Positions 1 to 5,485 of a stretch of DNA of 5,485 bases are shown piece by piece. How positions within the stretch are numbered: the stretch's first letter is position 1; each line of letters begins with the position of its first letter. The DNA comes from Synergistaceae bacterium (GTDB taxonomy: Bacteria; Synergistota; Synergistia; Synergistales; Aminobacteriaceae), in assembly GCA_031270755.1 (NCBI GenBank), contig JAISWV010000414.1, forward strand, positions 1 through 5,485, read 5' to 3'. A model generated the notes under the pieces. The model worked only from the letters and a program-made list of their open reading frames with translations. It was not told the origin of the DNA and did no database searches. The position numbers and the translations under genes were made by a program.

Positions 1-2215
1 CTTTATATATGGCAAATCGCCCGAAAATACGCGAGTTGTATCTGACGGGGTTCGTGAGAATGGCCCGGGCCGTCTCTTCTCCGAAAAGATTGTACAGCTC
101 CCGCGCCGATATCGCGTACTGCAGCACAATGGGCACCAGGGCGACGCCGCCGGCTTCGTAAATGGAAGAAACGTCCACCTCGATCACCACAGAGGGTTTC
201 CCCGTCGTGACGTATCCGCCGGGCACTCTGGAGGGGTAATCCTGCCTCCAGAGCCTCGCTCCGCTCACATAGGAGACGACGCCCCACCCCGCCTGGCTGG
301 GCACGTAAGGAGTGCCGGTCAGGCTGCCGAAATCGACGTACACAGAGCCCAGCTGTCTATTGACCGAGTCGATCTGAACGTCCACAGCCGGGTCCCGCCC
401 GACTTGCTCGACCGGCGTTGGGGTAGGGGTTGGAGTCGGCGTGGGCGTGGGGTCAGTCGAGGGCGGGTTGGGAGTGGGCGTGGATGCCGGCTCCGTCACG
501 GCGATGAGCGCGCTTGCGGTGACTTCGCTGCCTCCTAACGCACGCGCGGTGACGGTGGCCCTTCCCACTCCCAGCCCCGTCACCAGGCCCGTATTGTCCA
601 CGGAAACCACTCCCGGCAGGTTGACGCTCCATTCGACGCGCACATCCGTCGCGTACTCGGGGGTCAGAGCGGCGCGAAGCTGCAGGGTATCCCCCACGGT
701 CAAAGAGGCGGTGGCGGGGGTGACCTCGATGTCGGTGACGGGAATCGTGGGCACCTCCCCCTTCAAAGCGGCGCTGACGTTCAAGAGTCCGTATTTTGAA
801 AGGGTCCTGTCGGGAACGTTTTGGGGAGAAAAGGTATAGGGCCCGTACGTGCCGGGGGACTTGGGGTTGACGTCGGCGTCCGCGGTGCTGCAAAGCAGGT
901 TTTTCAGTTGATACGCGTTCAAGTCTGAGCGGCGGGACGTCACCAAGGCCAGTGCGCCCGAGGCGTGGGGCGCCGCCATGGATGTCCCGGAGGAACTGCT
1001 GTAAAGGGCTTTGGTGCTGCTCAAAGGCGAGTAAGTGCTCATGATTGCCGCTCCCGGGGCAGCCAAATGCACCGAATTGGCGCTCCAGTTGCTGCCTCCG
1101 TTGCTGGAGGAAAGCGCTTCGTCGTTCTGGGTGATGGCCCCCACCACAAGGAGGTTGTTCAGACCCGTAAAGGAAGCGGGATAACAATAATCTCCCTTGG
1201 AAATATCCAACTCCCTGATGTCGAAAAGCGCCGGAGCCCCCACTTCGTGGGCTTCATTGCCCGCCGCGACGACGATGACGCTTCGGTTGGTGCGGTCGAC
1301 GGCCTGGAAGGCCAGCCACAGCGGCGATTTTTGCATTTCTGCCGGAGTTTCGGAATACCATCCCCCCAGCGAAAGGTTGACCGCGGGGACGCGCAAGTCG
1401 GGGTTATCCTGCAAAAGTTTGACGAAGTAATCCAGTGCGGCGATGATCCAGGTGATGTATCCGCTGCCTTCGTTGTCCAGGGCCCTCAAGGCGATGATTT
1501 TTGCGTTCCAGTTGACGCCAGCGACCCCCTTGCCGTTGTCTCCCACGGCGGCGATGATCCCTGCCACGTGAGTTCCGTGCCCGTCGCCGTCGGCGAAATT
1601 CGAGTCGTTGACGGGCGTCGAGTCATCTTTCGGATTGACGAAGTTTCGGCTCAGGGTCTTGTCGATGTTGGGCGCCAGGTCCTCGTGTTCGGCGTACACC
1701 CCGCTGTCTATCACGGCGACGTAGATATCGTCGCTTCCCGTGGTCGTGTCCCACGCTTCGTCCGCCTCGATGCTCTTCATGCCCCATTGTTCCTCGTAAC
1801 GCGGGTCGTTGGGCGTTCTTGCGGCCCGTATACGATAGTTGGGGGACGCGTACAGAACGTCCGGGTTTTTCCCGAGCTCGGCGACCAGTTCCGCCGTACT
1901 TTTCGTTTCGGACCGCACCAAAACGAAAATGCCGTTCTGGGCCTCGGACAACGACGCGTAGGTGGTGACGGGCTTCGCTTCGACACTTGCGGCGAGGCTC
2001 GTGACGTAACGTTCGCCCGCTCCGCTCGACAAGGCCGCGGCGCTCAGCTGGCCGACTCGATTTTTGAGCACCACGACAGCCTCGCCCGGCGCGTATCTCG
2101 TGAGCTTCCCGGGGTCCGCGGCCCATGCCGGCCCTGTGCCAAACAAAGAAAAGGACAAAAGTACGATCAGTCCCGACAGCATAAACCCGATAAATTTAGA
2201 TCTCAAATTTTTCAC
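1..2215 (-). CDS. Secreted subtilisin-like (S8) serine protease with Big2 domain, 3' end cut by window
   Basis: This is an exported endopeptidase precursor; 738 codons are open and no stop is reached before the window edge. The GTG start at 2215 is chosen because AAGGGAGA lies about 10 nt upstream and because it gives a basic n-region (KNLRSK). The next in-frame ATG (codon 12) would lose those charges. Signal peptide: residues 1-32, hydrophobic core 8-27, likely cleavage after AWA (30-32). Propeptide: about 41-130, from PGEAVVVLKN to YASPNYR, as in thermitase/fervidolysin-type precursors. Catalytic domain: about 134-485, with Asp170 (VAVIDSGV), His213 (DGHGTHVAG), oxyanion Asn320 (VAAGN) and Ser412 (GTSMAAPH), so it should be active. 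A Big2 Ig-like domain follows (about 491-574, ending in NTGLVTGLGVGRATVTA). Then come a Pro-Thr linker (579-602) and an unrecognised region (603-738+). Cys344 and Cys442 are the only cysteines in the visible part. The substrate is unknown; cell-surface or extracellular proteolysis is inferred. It may be co-transcribed with rlmN upstream. Confidence 0.93.
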   Translation of the reverse strand, partial: MKNLRSKFIGFMLSGLIVLLSFSLFGTGPAWAADPGKLTRYAPGEAVVVLKNRVGQLSAAALSSGAGERYVTSLAASVEAKPVTTYASLSEAQNGIFVLVRSETKSTAELVAELGKNPDVLYASPNYRIRAARTPNDPRYEEQWGMKSIEADEAWDTTTGSDDIYVAVIDSGVYAEHEDLAPNIDKTLSRNFVNPKDDSTPVNDSNFADGDGHGTHVAGIIAAVGDNGKGVAGVNWNAKIIALRALDNEGSGYITWIIAALDYFVKLLQDNPDLRVPAVNLSLGGWYSETPAEMQKSPLWLAFQAVDRTNRSVIVVAAGNEAHEVGAPALFDIRELDISKGDYCYPASFTGLNNLLVVGAITQNDEALSSSNGGSNWSANSVHLAAPGAAIMSTYSPLSSTKALYSSSSGTSMAAPHASGALALVTSRRSDLNAYQLKNLLCSTADADVNPKSPGTYGPYTFSPQNVPDRTLSKYGLLNVSAALKGEVPTIPVTDIEVTPATASLTVGDTLQLRAALTPEYATDVRVEWSVNLPGVVSVDNTGLVTGLGVGRATVTARALGGSEVTASALIAVTEPASTPTPNPPSTDPTPTPTPTPTPTPVEQVGRDPAVDVQIDSVNRQLGSVYVDFGSLTGTPYVPSQAGWGVVSYVSGARLWRQDYPSRVPGGYVTTGKPSVVIEVDVSSIYEAGGVALVPIVLQYAISARELYNLFGEETARAILTNPVRYNSRIFGRFAIYK
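410..481 (-). repeat. Pro-Thr repeat linker in the S8 protease
   Basis: This encodes residues 579-602, mainly alternating Thr-Pro pairs (the stretch from 589 to 601 is almost pure PT). It links the Big2 domain to the C-terminal region. Linkers of this kind usually act as extended, protease-resistant spacers in exported proteins. The DNA is low in complexity (ACG/ACC/ACT-CCN codons), so the repeat number could vary between strains. The opposite strand is correspondingly G-rich. Confidence 0.8.
461..478 (+). other. Canonical G-quadruplex-type motif
   Basis: Four GGG runs with loops of 1, 2 and 3 nt (GGG-C-GGG-TT-GGG-AGT-GGG) lie on the plus strand, which is the template strand of the protease gene. 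More G-runs lie just beside it: GGGG at 420-423 and 426-429, GGG at 443-445, GGGG at 449-452. The motif matches the standard G3N1-7 rule. Whether it folds or matters is unknown, and it may simply follow from the Pro/Thr codons. Confidence 0.5.
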
Positions 2216-2225
2216 GTTCGCACAG

Positions 2226-2233
2226 TCTCCCTT
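2226..2233 (-). promoter_or_regulatory. Ribosome binding site of the S8 protease
   Basis: AAGGGAGA on the minus strand lies 10 nt before the GTG at 2215. It supports this non-ATG start over the internal ATG at 2182, which would remove the positively charged end of the signal peptide. Confidence 0.6.
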
Positions 2234-2281
2234 GTAAATTAAAAAATTGACATAAAATAAATTCTCGGCAAGAGGACGCCC

Positions 2282-2308
2282 CGTTGCTTTCGTTGCTTTC
2301 GTTACTTC
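2282..2308 (-). repeat. Short tandem 9-bp repeat at the 3' end of rlmN
   Basis: On the plus strand, CGTTGCTTT occurs twice in tandem (2282-2290, 2291-2299), followed by a diverged third copy beginning CGTTACTT. The third copy contains the rlmN stop codon (TTA at 2302-2304, read as TAA on the minus strand). The exact copies therefore lie in the 3' untranslated part. This looks like slippage duplication. It has no dyad symmetry and is not a terminator. Confidence 0.65.
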
Positions 2309-3378
2309 GTCGCGCCCGCCAATTGGCCGCAGGCCGCCAAAATATCCGCTCCTTTTTCCCGCCGGACCTCGAACTCGATGGAGAGCTCCGCCAGCGCGGA
2401 ACAAAACGCCTTTATCCGGGCCTCGGCCGGACGCTTCAAACTGTTTCTCATTGCGCCGTTTCCCGTTGCGGAGGCATCGACGGGATTGCAGGGAATGACG
2501 TTGACGTAGACCCCAAGTCCATTCAAAAGCGCCGCCATTTCAAAGGCCAGTTGGGGATCGTCGTTGAGTCCGTCTATCAGAACGTACTCGATCGTGATGC
2601 GCTCGCCCGTACGATCTTGATAATAGCGCATCGCTTCAACGAGAGCCACGAGGGAATACCGTTTGTTCACGGGCATCAACTTGCCGCGTAAAGCGTCGTT
2701 GGGCGCGTGGAGGGAGACGGACAGCCGCACGGGAACCTCGAAATCCGCAAAATCGCGGATGCCGGGAACGATGCCCGACGTGGAGACGGTGATGTGCCGC
2801 GCGCCCAGGTTGCGCATCTTGGGGTGGTTCAAAGCCCGGATGCTCTTGAAGACGTTGACGTCGTTGAGCAAAGGCTCCCCCATCCCCATGAAAACGACGT
2901 TGTCGATGTTCTTTCCCAGGCGCTGCTCCATGAGCAAAAACTGCCCCACAATCTCCCCGGCCGTAAGGTTGCGCACGAAACCCCCTTGGCCCGTGGCGCA
3001 AAAAACGCAACCCAGCGGACACCCTGCCTGACTGGAGATGCAGGCCGTCGTGTGGTTGCCGTGGTCTAGCAAAACGGACTCGACGCGGCTGCCGTCCTCG
3101 AACCGCCACAAATATTTTCGCGTCCCGTCCTTGGACTTCAGCTCCTTGATCTGAATGGGAAGCTTCACCAGCGACTCGTAGATCATTTTGTCCCTCAAGG
3201 TCTTCGAGAGATTCGTCATTCCGTGACAGTCGAAAACTTTTTTCGCGTAGATCCACCCGCAAATCTGGTCCGCCCGGAAGCGAGGCTCCTTCCAATCTTC
3301 CACGACCAACTTCCGCCATTCTTCGTAGGTCAGAGAAAGGGCGTCGTGCACCGTCGTTTCCTCATTGCCGATCTCCAC
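2302..3378 (-). CDS. rlmN: Dual-specificity 23S rRNA/tRNA adenine-C2 methyltransferase RlmN
   Basis: A radical-SAM enzyme that makes 2-methyladenosine at A2503 of 23S rRNA and at A37 of some tRNAs; it acts in the cytoplasm. At 358 residues it is the normal length. The N-terminal accessory domain (about 10-80) includes the FRADQI...WIY motif. The radical-SAM core holds the [4Fe-4S] ligands Cys120, Cys124 and Cys127 (CPLGCVFC). The two cysteines of the methylation mechanism are present: Cys113, seven residues before the cluster, and Cys350 near the C-terminus (ILAACGQL). FMGMGEPL (163-170) is the usual SAM-contacting motif. Glu100 sits where the E. coli enzyme has its conserved glutamate, 13 residues before the first mechanistic Cys. 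The GTG start has a strong GGAGG 7 nt upstream. The gene is divergent from the histidine kinase and lies 86 bp upstream of the protease on the same strand. It appears complete and functional. Confidence 0.97.
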   Translation of the reverse strand: MEIGNEETTVHDALSLTYEEWRKLVVEDWKEPRFRADQICGWIYAKKVFDCHGMTNLSKTLRDKMIYESLVKLPIQIKELKSKDGTRKYLWRFEDGSRVESVLLDHGNHTTACISSQAGCPLGCVFCATGQGGFVRNLTAGEIVGQFLLMEQRLGKNIDNVVFMGMGEPLLNDVNVFKSIRALNHPKMRNLGARHITVSTSGIVPGIRDFADFEVPVRLSVSLHAPNDALRGKLMPVNKRYSLVALVEAMRYYQDRTGERITIEYVLIDGLNDDPQLAFEMAALLNGLGVYVNVIPCNPVDASATGNGAMRNSLKRPAEARIKAFCSALAELSIEFEVRREKGADILAACGQLAGATK

Positions 3379-3385
3379 AGCCTCA

Positions 3386-3390
3386 CCTCC
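3386..3390 (-). promoter_or_regulatory. Ribosome binding site of rlmN
   Basis: GGAGG (within GGAGGTGAGG) on the minus strand lies 7 nt before the GTG at 3378. The two ATG triplets just upstream (3392 and 3398) are out of frame, so this site fixes the GTG start. Confidence 0.75.
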
Positions 3391-3396
3391 ATTTCC

Positions 3397-3424
3397 ATGT
3401 GATACGTTCGATGTGATTCGTCGG
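3397..3424. repeat. Imperfect tandem 14-bp repeat in the rlmN leader
   Basis: ATGTGATACGTTCG (3397-3410) is followed directly by ATGTGATTCGTCGG (3411-3424); 11 of 14 positions match and the first seven are identical. It lies just upstream of the rlmN ribosome binding site in the divergent intergenic region. It could be a regulator-binding site or a chance duplication. No known operator is recognised. Confidence 0.4.
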
Positions 3425-3426
3425 TA

Positions 3427-3438
3427 AATTACATAATT
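3427..3438. promoter_or_regulatory. AT-rich inverted repeat in the divergent intergenic region
   Basis: AATTA-CA-TAATT is a perfect 5-bp dyad with a 2-bp centre, flanked by GTA and, three T residues further out, TAC. It sits in the AT-rich segment where the rlmN promoter should lie. No clear -35/-10 pair for rlmN can be assigned: candidate -10 boxes such as TATAAG on the minus strand lack a properly spaced -35. Either an operator or plain AT-richness is possible. Confidence 0.2.
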
Positions 3439-3517
3439 TTTTACACAAAGCCCCTTATATTTCGGACAAAAGACTCTTATACTTGAAAAGCGCCGCCGTC
3501 TGACGAACGGAGTTTTA

Positions 3518-3546
3518 TTTACGTCGCAAAATAGAGTTATTATAAC
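3518..3546 (+). promoter_or_regulatory. Putative sigma70-type promoter of the histidine kinase gene
   Basis: TTTACG (-35, 3518-3523) and TATAAC (-10, 3541-3546) are separated by exactly 17 bp. They match the TTGACA/TATAAT consensus at 4 of 6 and 5 of 6 positions. The predicted start of transcription near 3553 gives a leader of about 43 nt to the ATG at 3596. The -10 box is half of a perfect palindrome, GTTAT-T-ATAAC (3536-3546), which could serve as an operator. Confidence 0.5.
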
Positions 3547-3595
3547 GCAACGGCACAGTGTCTTCTATAAATTTTCTTTTCGAGGTGCAGGCTCG

Positions 3596-4975
3596 ATGTG
3601 GGGGAATCAAACGCTTTTGCCCGTGGTGGAGCGCGGGGCATTCCAACGGATACTGCTGGGGATTTTTATCCTGCTGGTCGACTGGGTCGGTCTTTATTAC
3701 GGCAACCTGCACATCGCCCACGTCGCGGAGCGCCTGCGGGAACGGGCGTTCGGCCCCATGTTCTTCGGTTCCACCTTCAGCGTCCTCGTGCACGGTTCCC
3801 AAATACTTTTGCTGCTTCTGGGATGGGCCTTGATCGGCAAGGGGGTAGGCTATTATTTCCGCCGGGCGGAGCTCGCCATCAGCCTCGTCTTTTCCTCCGT
3901 GGGCATATGGGCGGCCTGGACGGTGCTTCCCCTGATCTCCAGCCAGCTCACCTACACCTTCCCCCTGAGCCTGTCCATCATGATCCTTCTGCTGGCTCTC
4001 TTCCAGCTCTTGACGCGGCAGGTGGAAAATTGGGTCGACAAGGGCGCCGCCATTCTGCTTTGGGTCTACTCCTTTCAGAGCCTCGAGCTTTTACCCAACT
4101 TTCCGGGCAACACTCAGGCTTTCTCGACTCTTTTCCGGGACATGTACCGCTCCTACGAAGAGGTCGCCATCGCCAGCATGACGGGTACGGCGCTGTTTTT
4201 GAGCTTCATGGCCGGGGCCATGACGTCCACCTGGCTTTTGACGCGCTACTCCATCCGTTTGAGTCAGGTGCGGCAGTTCTGGGAAAACGAACCGCGGCGG
4301 TCGGGCACGGAAGGGGACGGGCTTCGGGAGGTGAGCATGGTGGACATGCGAAGCTTGGTTCACGACCTTCGAAACCCCCTGGCGGCCATCAAGGGCATGG
4401 CCCTCATGCTCCAGAGCGGAAGCGGGGACGAGCCCACGCTGGAAAAAGCCAAGATCATGCTCAAAGCCGCGAACTACATGGAACACATGATCGGAGAGAT
4501 CCTCCACGAAGATCAGCGGTGTATCGTCCAGGTGGAATCGTTTTTCGACAACCTGGAAAAACACGTCCGTCCGTTTCCATGGGGCGAGTACGTCTCCACG
4601 ACGATAGCCCCGGATACCAACCGGCTTCTGCTGTCGATCAACGAAATTCGCCTCATTCGCGCGCTCCTCAACATCCTGGACAACGCGTGGAGAGCCAACC
4701 TCACGGCAGGGGCGAAAGACATCGCCCTTCGAGTCAAACGCAACGTCCAGTACCTGGAGATCGAGGTGCTGGACAACGGCCCGGGACCGGGCTACGCTGA
4801 AAACCGCGGGTATCAGAAGTCCGGATGGGGATCCACGGGGTTGGGGCTGGCTTTTACCCGCCAAGTCGTCATCTCCCATGGAGGCAACCTCGTGCTCACG
4901 AAGCGCACGGACAACGCCAACGGGGCCAGCGTTTTGATCTCGCTTCCCATAGCGCCTTCCCCCTCGGAGGAGTGA
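3596..4975 (+). CDS. Six-transmembrane sensor histidine kinase
   Basis: A membrane-bound kinase of two-component signalling (459 residues) that should autophosphorylate a histidine and pass the phosphate to a response regulator. Six hydrophobic segments are seen, about 16-36, 56-80, 92-113, 121-140, 150-166 and 190-215. Basic residues in the 81-92 and 141-149 loops suggest both ends face the cytoplasm. There is no large extracellular sensor domain and no recognisable HAMP or PAS domain. A linker (216-248) leads to the H-box LVHDLRNPLAAIKG with His256. The ATP-binding domain has the N-box LLNILDNAWRAN (Asn359, Asn363), G1 DNGPGPG (Asp393) and G2 GSTGLGLAF (Gly415, Gly417), so all key residues are present. 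The ATG has GAGGTG about 8 nt upstream. No response regulator lies in the window, so the partner and signal are unknown. rlmH follows after 50 bp, probably in the same transcript. Confidence 0.93.
   Translation: MWGNQTLLPVVERGAFQRILLGIFILLVDWVGLYYGNLHIAHVAERLRERAFGPMFFGSTFSVLVHGSQILLLLLGWALIGKGVGYYFRRAELAISLVFSSVGIWAAWTVLPLISSQLTYTFPLSLSIMILLLALFQLLTRQVENWVDKGAAILLWVYSFQSLELLPNFPGNTQAFSTLFRDMYRSYEEVAIASMTGTALFLSFMAGAMTSTWLLTRYSIRLSQVRQFWENEPRRSGTEGDGLREVSMVDMRSLVHDLRNPLAAIKGMALMLQSGSGDEPTLEKAKIMLKAANYMEHMIGEILHEDQRCIVQVESFFDNLEKHVRPFPWGEYVSTTIAPDTNRLLLSINEIRLIRALLNILDNAWRANLTAGAKDIALRVKRNVQYLEIEVLDNGPGPGYAENRGYQKSGWGSTGLGLAFTRQVVISHGGNLVLTKRTDNANGASVLISLPIAPSPSEE
4966..4972 (+). promoter_or_regulatory. 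Strong Shine-Dalgarno in the last codons of the kinase gene
   Basis: GGAGGAG lies just before the kinase stop codon and 7 nt upstream of the GTG at 4980. It is 53 nt from the rlmH ATG, too far to serve that start directly. It is the only convincing ribosome binding site near rlmH, so it probably drives the micro-ORF and through it rlmH. Confidence 0.5.
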
Positions 4976-4977
4976 GA

Positions 4978-4996
4978 CCGTGGTTCGAGAAACCGG
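4978..4996 (+). other. Small intercistronic hairpin between the kinase gene and rlmH
   Basis: GGTT (4982-4985) pairs with AACC (4991-4994) around a 5-nt CGAGA loop. It can be extended by CC (4978-4979) with GG (4995-4996) across a two-base bulge, and a TTTT run follows (4998-5001). It is too weak to call a terminator. It covers the GTG of the micro-ORF and might modulate its initiation. Confidence 0.25.
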
Positions 4997-5033
4997 CTTT
5001 TCGTCGCCGCCGCCCCTATGGTCTCATGCCTAA
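4980..5033 (+). CDS. Putative 17-codon leader micro-ORF overlapping the rlmH start
   Basis: GTG start, peptide MVRETGFSSPPPLWSHA, stop TAA at 5031-5033. A GGAGGAG is ideally spaced 7 nt upstream. The stop lies three bases past the rlmH ATG (ATGCCTAA), so the two frames overlap by 8 nt. This is the usual geometry for translational coupling or reinitiation. The Pro-Pro-Pro run is a known kind of ribosome-slowing motif relieved by EF-P. A small hairpin overlaps its first codons. That the peptide is translated is inference; chance GGAGGAG arising from Glu-Glu codons at the kinase end is the main alternative. Confidence 0.35.
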   Translation: MVRETGFSSPPPLWSHA

Positions 5034-5485
5034 AGTCGTCGTTCTCTCCGTCGGCAGGGTCAAAGACAAGCGGATAGCCTCTCTGTCCCGGGAGTATCTG
5101 GAGCGCATCCAACCCAGCGGCGTCGTCTCGGCGGAGCACATCCCCGACCGGGCGGGTTCCCCGGAGGACCGCAGGGAACGGGAAGGGCAGGAGATGCTGA
5201 AGGTCCTCCGGCCCCGGGACCGGCTGCTCCTTCTTCGAGAGGACGGGGAAGAACGGGACAGCGTCGGTTTCGCCGATTTGCTGTCGCAGGAGATGGAGTC
5301 GGCCGCGGGCAGGGTCGTTCTGGCCATAGGCGGGCCCTGGGGAATCTCCTCGGCCGTGAAGAACCGGGCCGACAAGGGCGTGGCCCTCTCGCGGATGACG
5401 TTTCCTCATGAAATGTGCTTTCTTTTTCTTGCCGAACAACTTTATCGCGCCTTTTCAATTTTACGGAGTTCGGGGTATCATCATT
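5026..5485 (+). CDS. rlmH: 23S rRNA pseudouridine-1915 N3-methyltransferase RlmH, 3' end at window edge
   Basis: A small SPOUT-class, SAM-dependent enzyme that methylates N3 of pseudouridine 1915 in helix 69 of 23S rRNA on assembled 70S ribosomes; the family works as a homodimer. 153 residues are visible. Family signatures: N-terminal VVVLSVGRVKDK (4-15), SAM-site loop AIGGPWG (100-106), RADKGVALSRMTFPHE (114-129), and the knotted C-terminus AEQLYRAFSILRSSGYHH (136-153). Family members end at or just after this Tyr-His-x tail, so only the stop and perhaps a residue or two are missing. Phe132 stands where relatives usually have Arg (the HxxxR position before the LLxEQ helix). The ATG at 5026 is the only in-frame start after the kinase stop and fits the family N-terminus, yet no Shine-Dalgarno precedes it. 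Translation probably depends on the upstream micro-ORF or on coupling. Confidence 0.95.
   Translation, partial: MPKVVVLSVGRVKDKRIASLSREYLERIQPSGVVSAEHIPDRAGSPEDRREREGQEMLKVLRPRDRLLLLREDGEERDSVGFADLLSQEMESAAGRVVLAIGGPWGISSAVKNRADKGVALSRMTFPHEMCFLFLAEQLYRAFSILRSSGYHH

Noticed and set aside
453..1187. Open frame of 244 codons on the minus strand in another frame of the protease gene.
   Set aside because: Arg/His/Gln-rich shadow translation without motifs; the S8 and Big2 frame explains this DNA.
965..2242. A 425-codon open frame on the plus strand, antisense to the protease gene.
   Set aside because: It lies opposite a protease frame with signal peptide, propeptide and full catalytic motifs. 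Its translation is low-complexity Val/Gly/Arg/Asp-rich with no recognisable domain, as expected for the complement of a GC-rich gene.
2247..2252. A perfect TTGACA -35 box on the plus strand between rlmN and the protease gene.
   Set aside because: No -10 box occurs 16-18 bp downstream (the sequence there is CAAGAGGA), and any transcript would run antisense into rlmN. It arises within an AT-rich tract.
2216..2301. Separate promoter or terminator between rlmN and the protease gene.
   Set aside because: TTGCCG followed after 17 bp by AATTTT on the minus strand is too weak a promoter match. The only dyad (GGC...GCC) is 3 bp and has no adjacent T-run, so neither is called.
3497..3520. CCGT-ACGG stem followed by a T-rich stretch, possible terminator in the divergent region.
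   Set aside because: The stem is only 4 bp with a 7-nt loop and no gene ends here; the T-rich stretch overlaps the likely kinase promoter.
5018..5020. ATG at 5018 as an alternative rlmH start.
   Set aside because: It is out of frame with rlmH (8 nt upstream of the ATG at 5026) and also lacks a Shine-Dalgarno.
4813..5439. Open frame of 208 codons on the minus strand opposite the kinase end and rlmH.
   Set aside because: It is antisense to two well-supported genes and has no domain or ribosome binding signal.

Overview
The window is about 5.5 kb of GC-rich bacterial chromosome, with AT-rich islands at the gene starts. It holds four protein genes in two divergent pairs around a 217-bp intergenic region. 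I see no insertion sequence, phage gene, tRNA, rRNA, CRISPR array, plasmid function or convincing rho-independent terminator. No gene-free stretch exceeds 300 bases. The organism cannot be named from the sequence alone. The secreted subtilase with a bacterial Ig-like (Big2) domain and Pro-Thr linker, plus the high GC content, would fit an anaerobe such as a member of the Synergistota, but this is a low-confidence guess.

Left arm, minus strand: rlmN (23S rRNA A2503 / tRNA A37 radical-SAM methyltransferase, 3378 to 2302, complete) is followed 86 bp downstream by a large exported S8 serine protease. The protease runs from a GTG at 2215 off the left edge of the window, so 738 codons are visible and its C-terminus is missing. 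Its order is signal peptide, propeptide, catalytic domain with intact Asp/His/Ser/Asn, Big2 domain, Pro-Thr linker, and a C-terminal domain I do not recognise. rlmN ends in a short tandem 9-bp repeat.

Right arm, plus strand: a putative sigma70-type promoter (3518-3546) precedes a six-transmembrane sensor histidine kinase (3596-4975). This is followed by rlmH (23S rRNA pseudouridine-1915 N3-methyltransferase, from 5026), which reaches the window edge within a residue or so of the usual family end. rlmH has no Shine-Dalgarno of its own. Instead, a strong GGAGGAG at the end of the kinase gene is correctly spaced for a 17-codon GTG micro-ORF containing Pro-Pro-Pro, whose stop overlaps the rlmH start. 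This is the most interesting small-scale structure in the window.

How the genes work together: two unrelated 23S rRNA methyltransferases flank the region on opposite strands, one paired with an exported protease and the other with a membrane sensor kinase. Nothing in the sequence shows a functional link between the kinase and its neighbours, and no response regulator is visible. I did not find a clearly new multi-gene system here. The points worth a second look are the micro-ORF, the unrecognised protease C-terminus, the unusual kinase sensor domain, and a G-quadruplex-type motif in the Pro-Thr linker.
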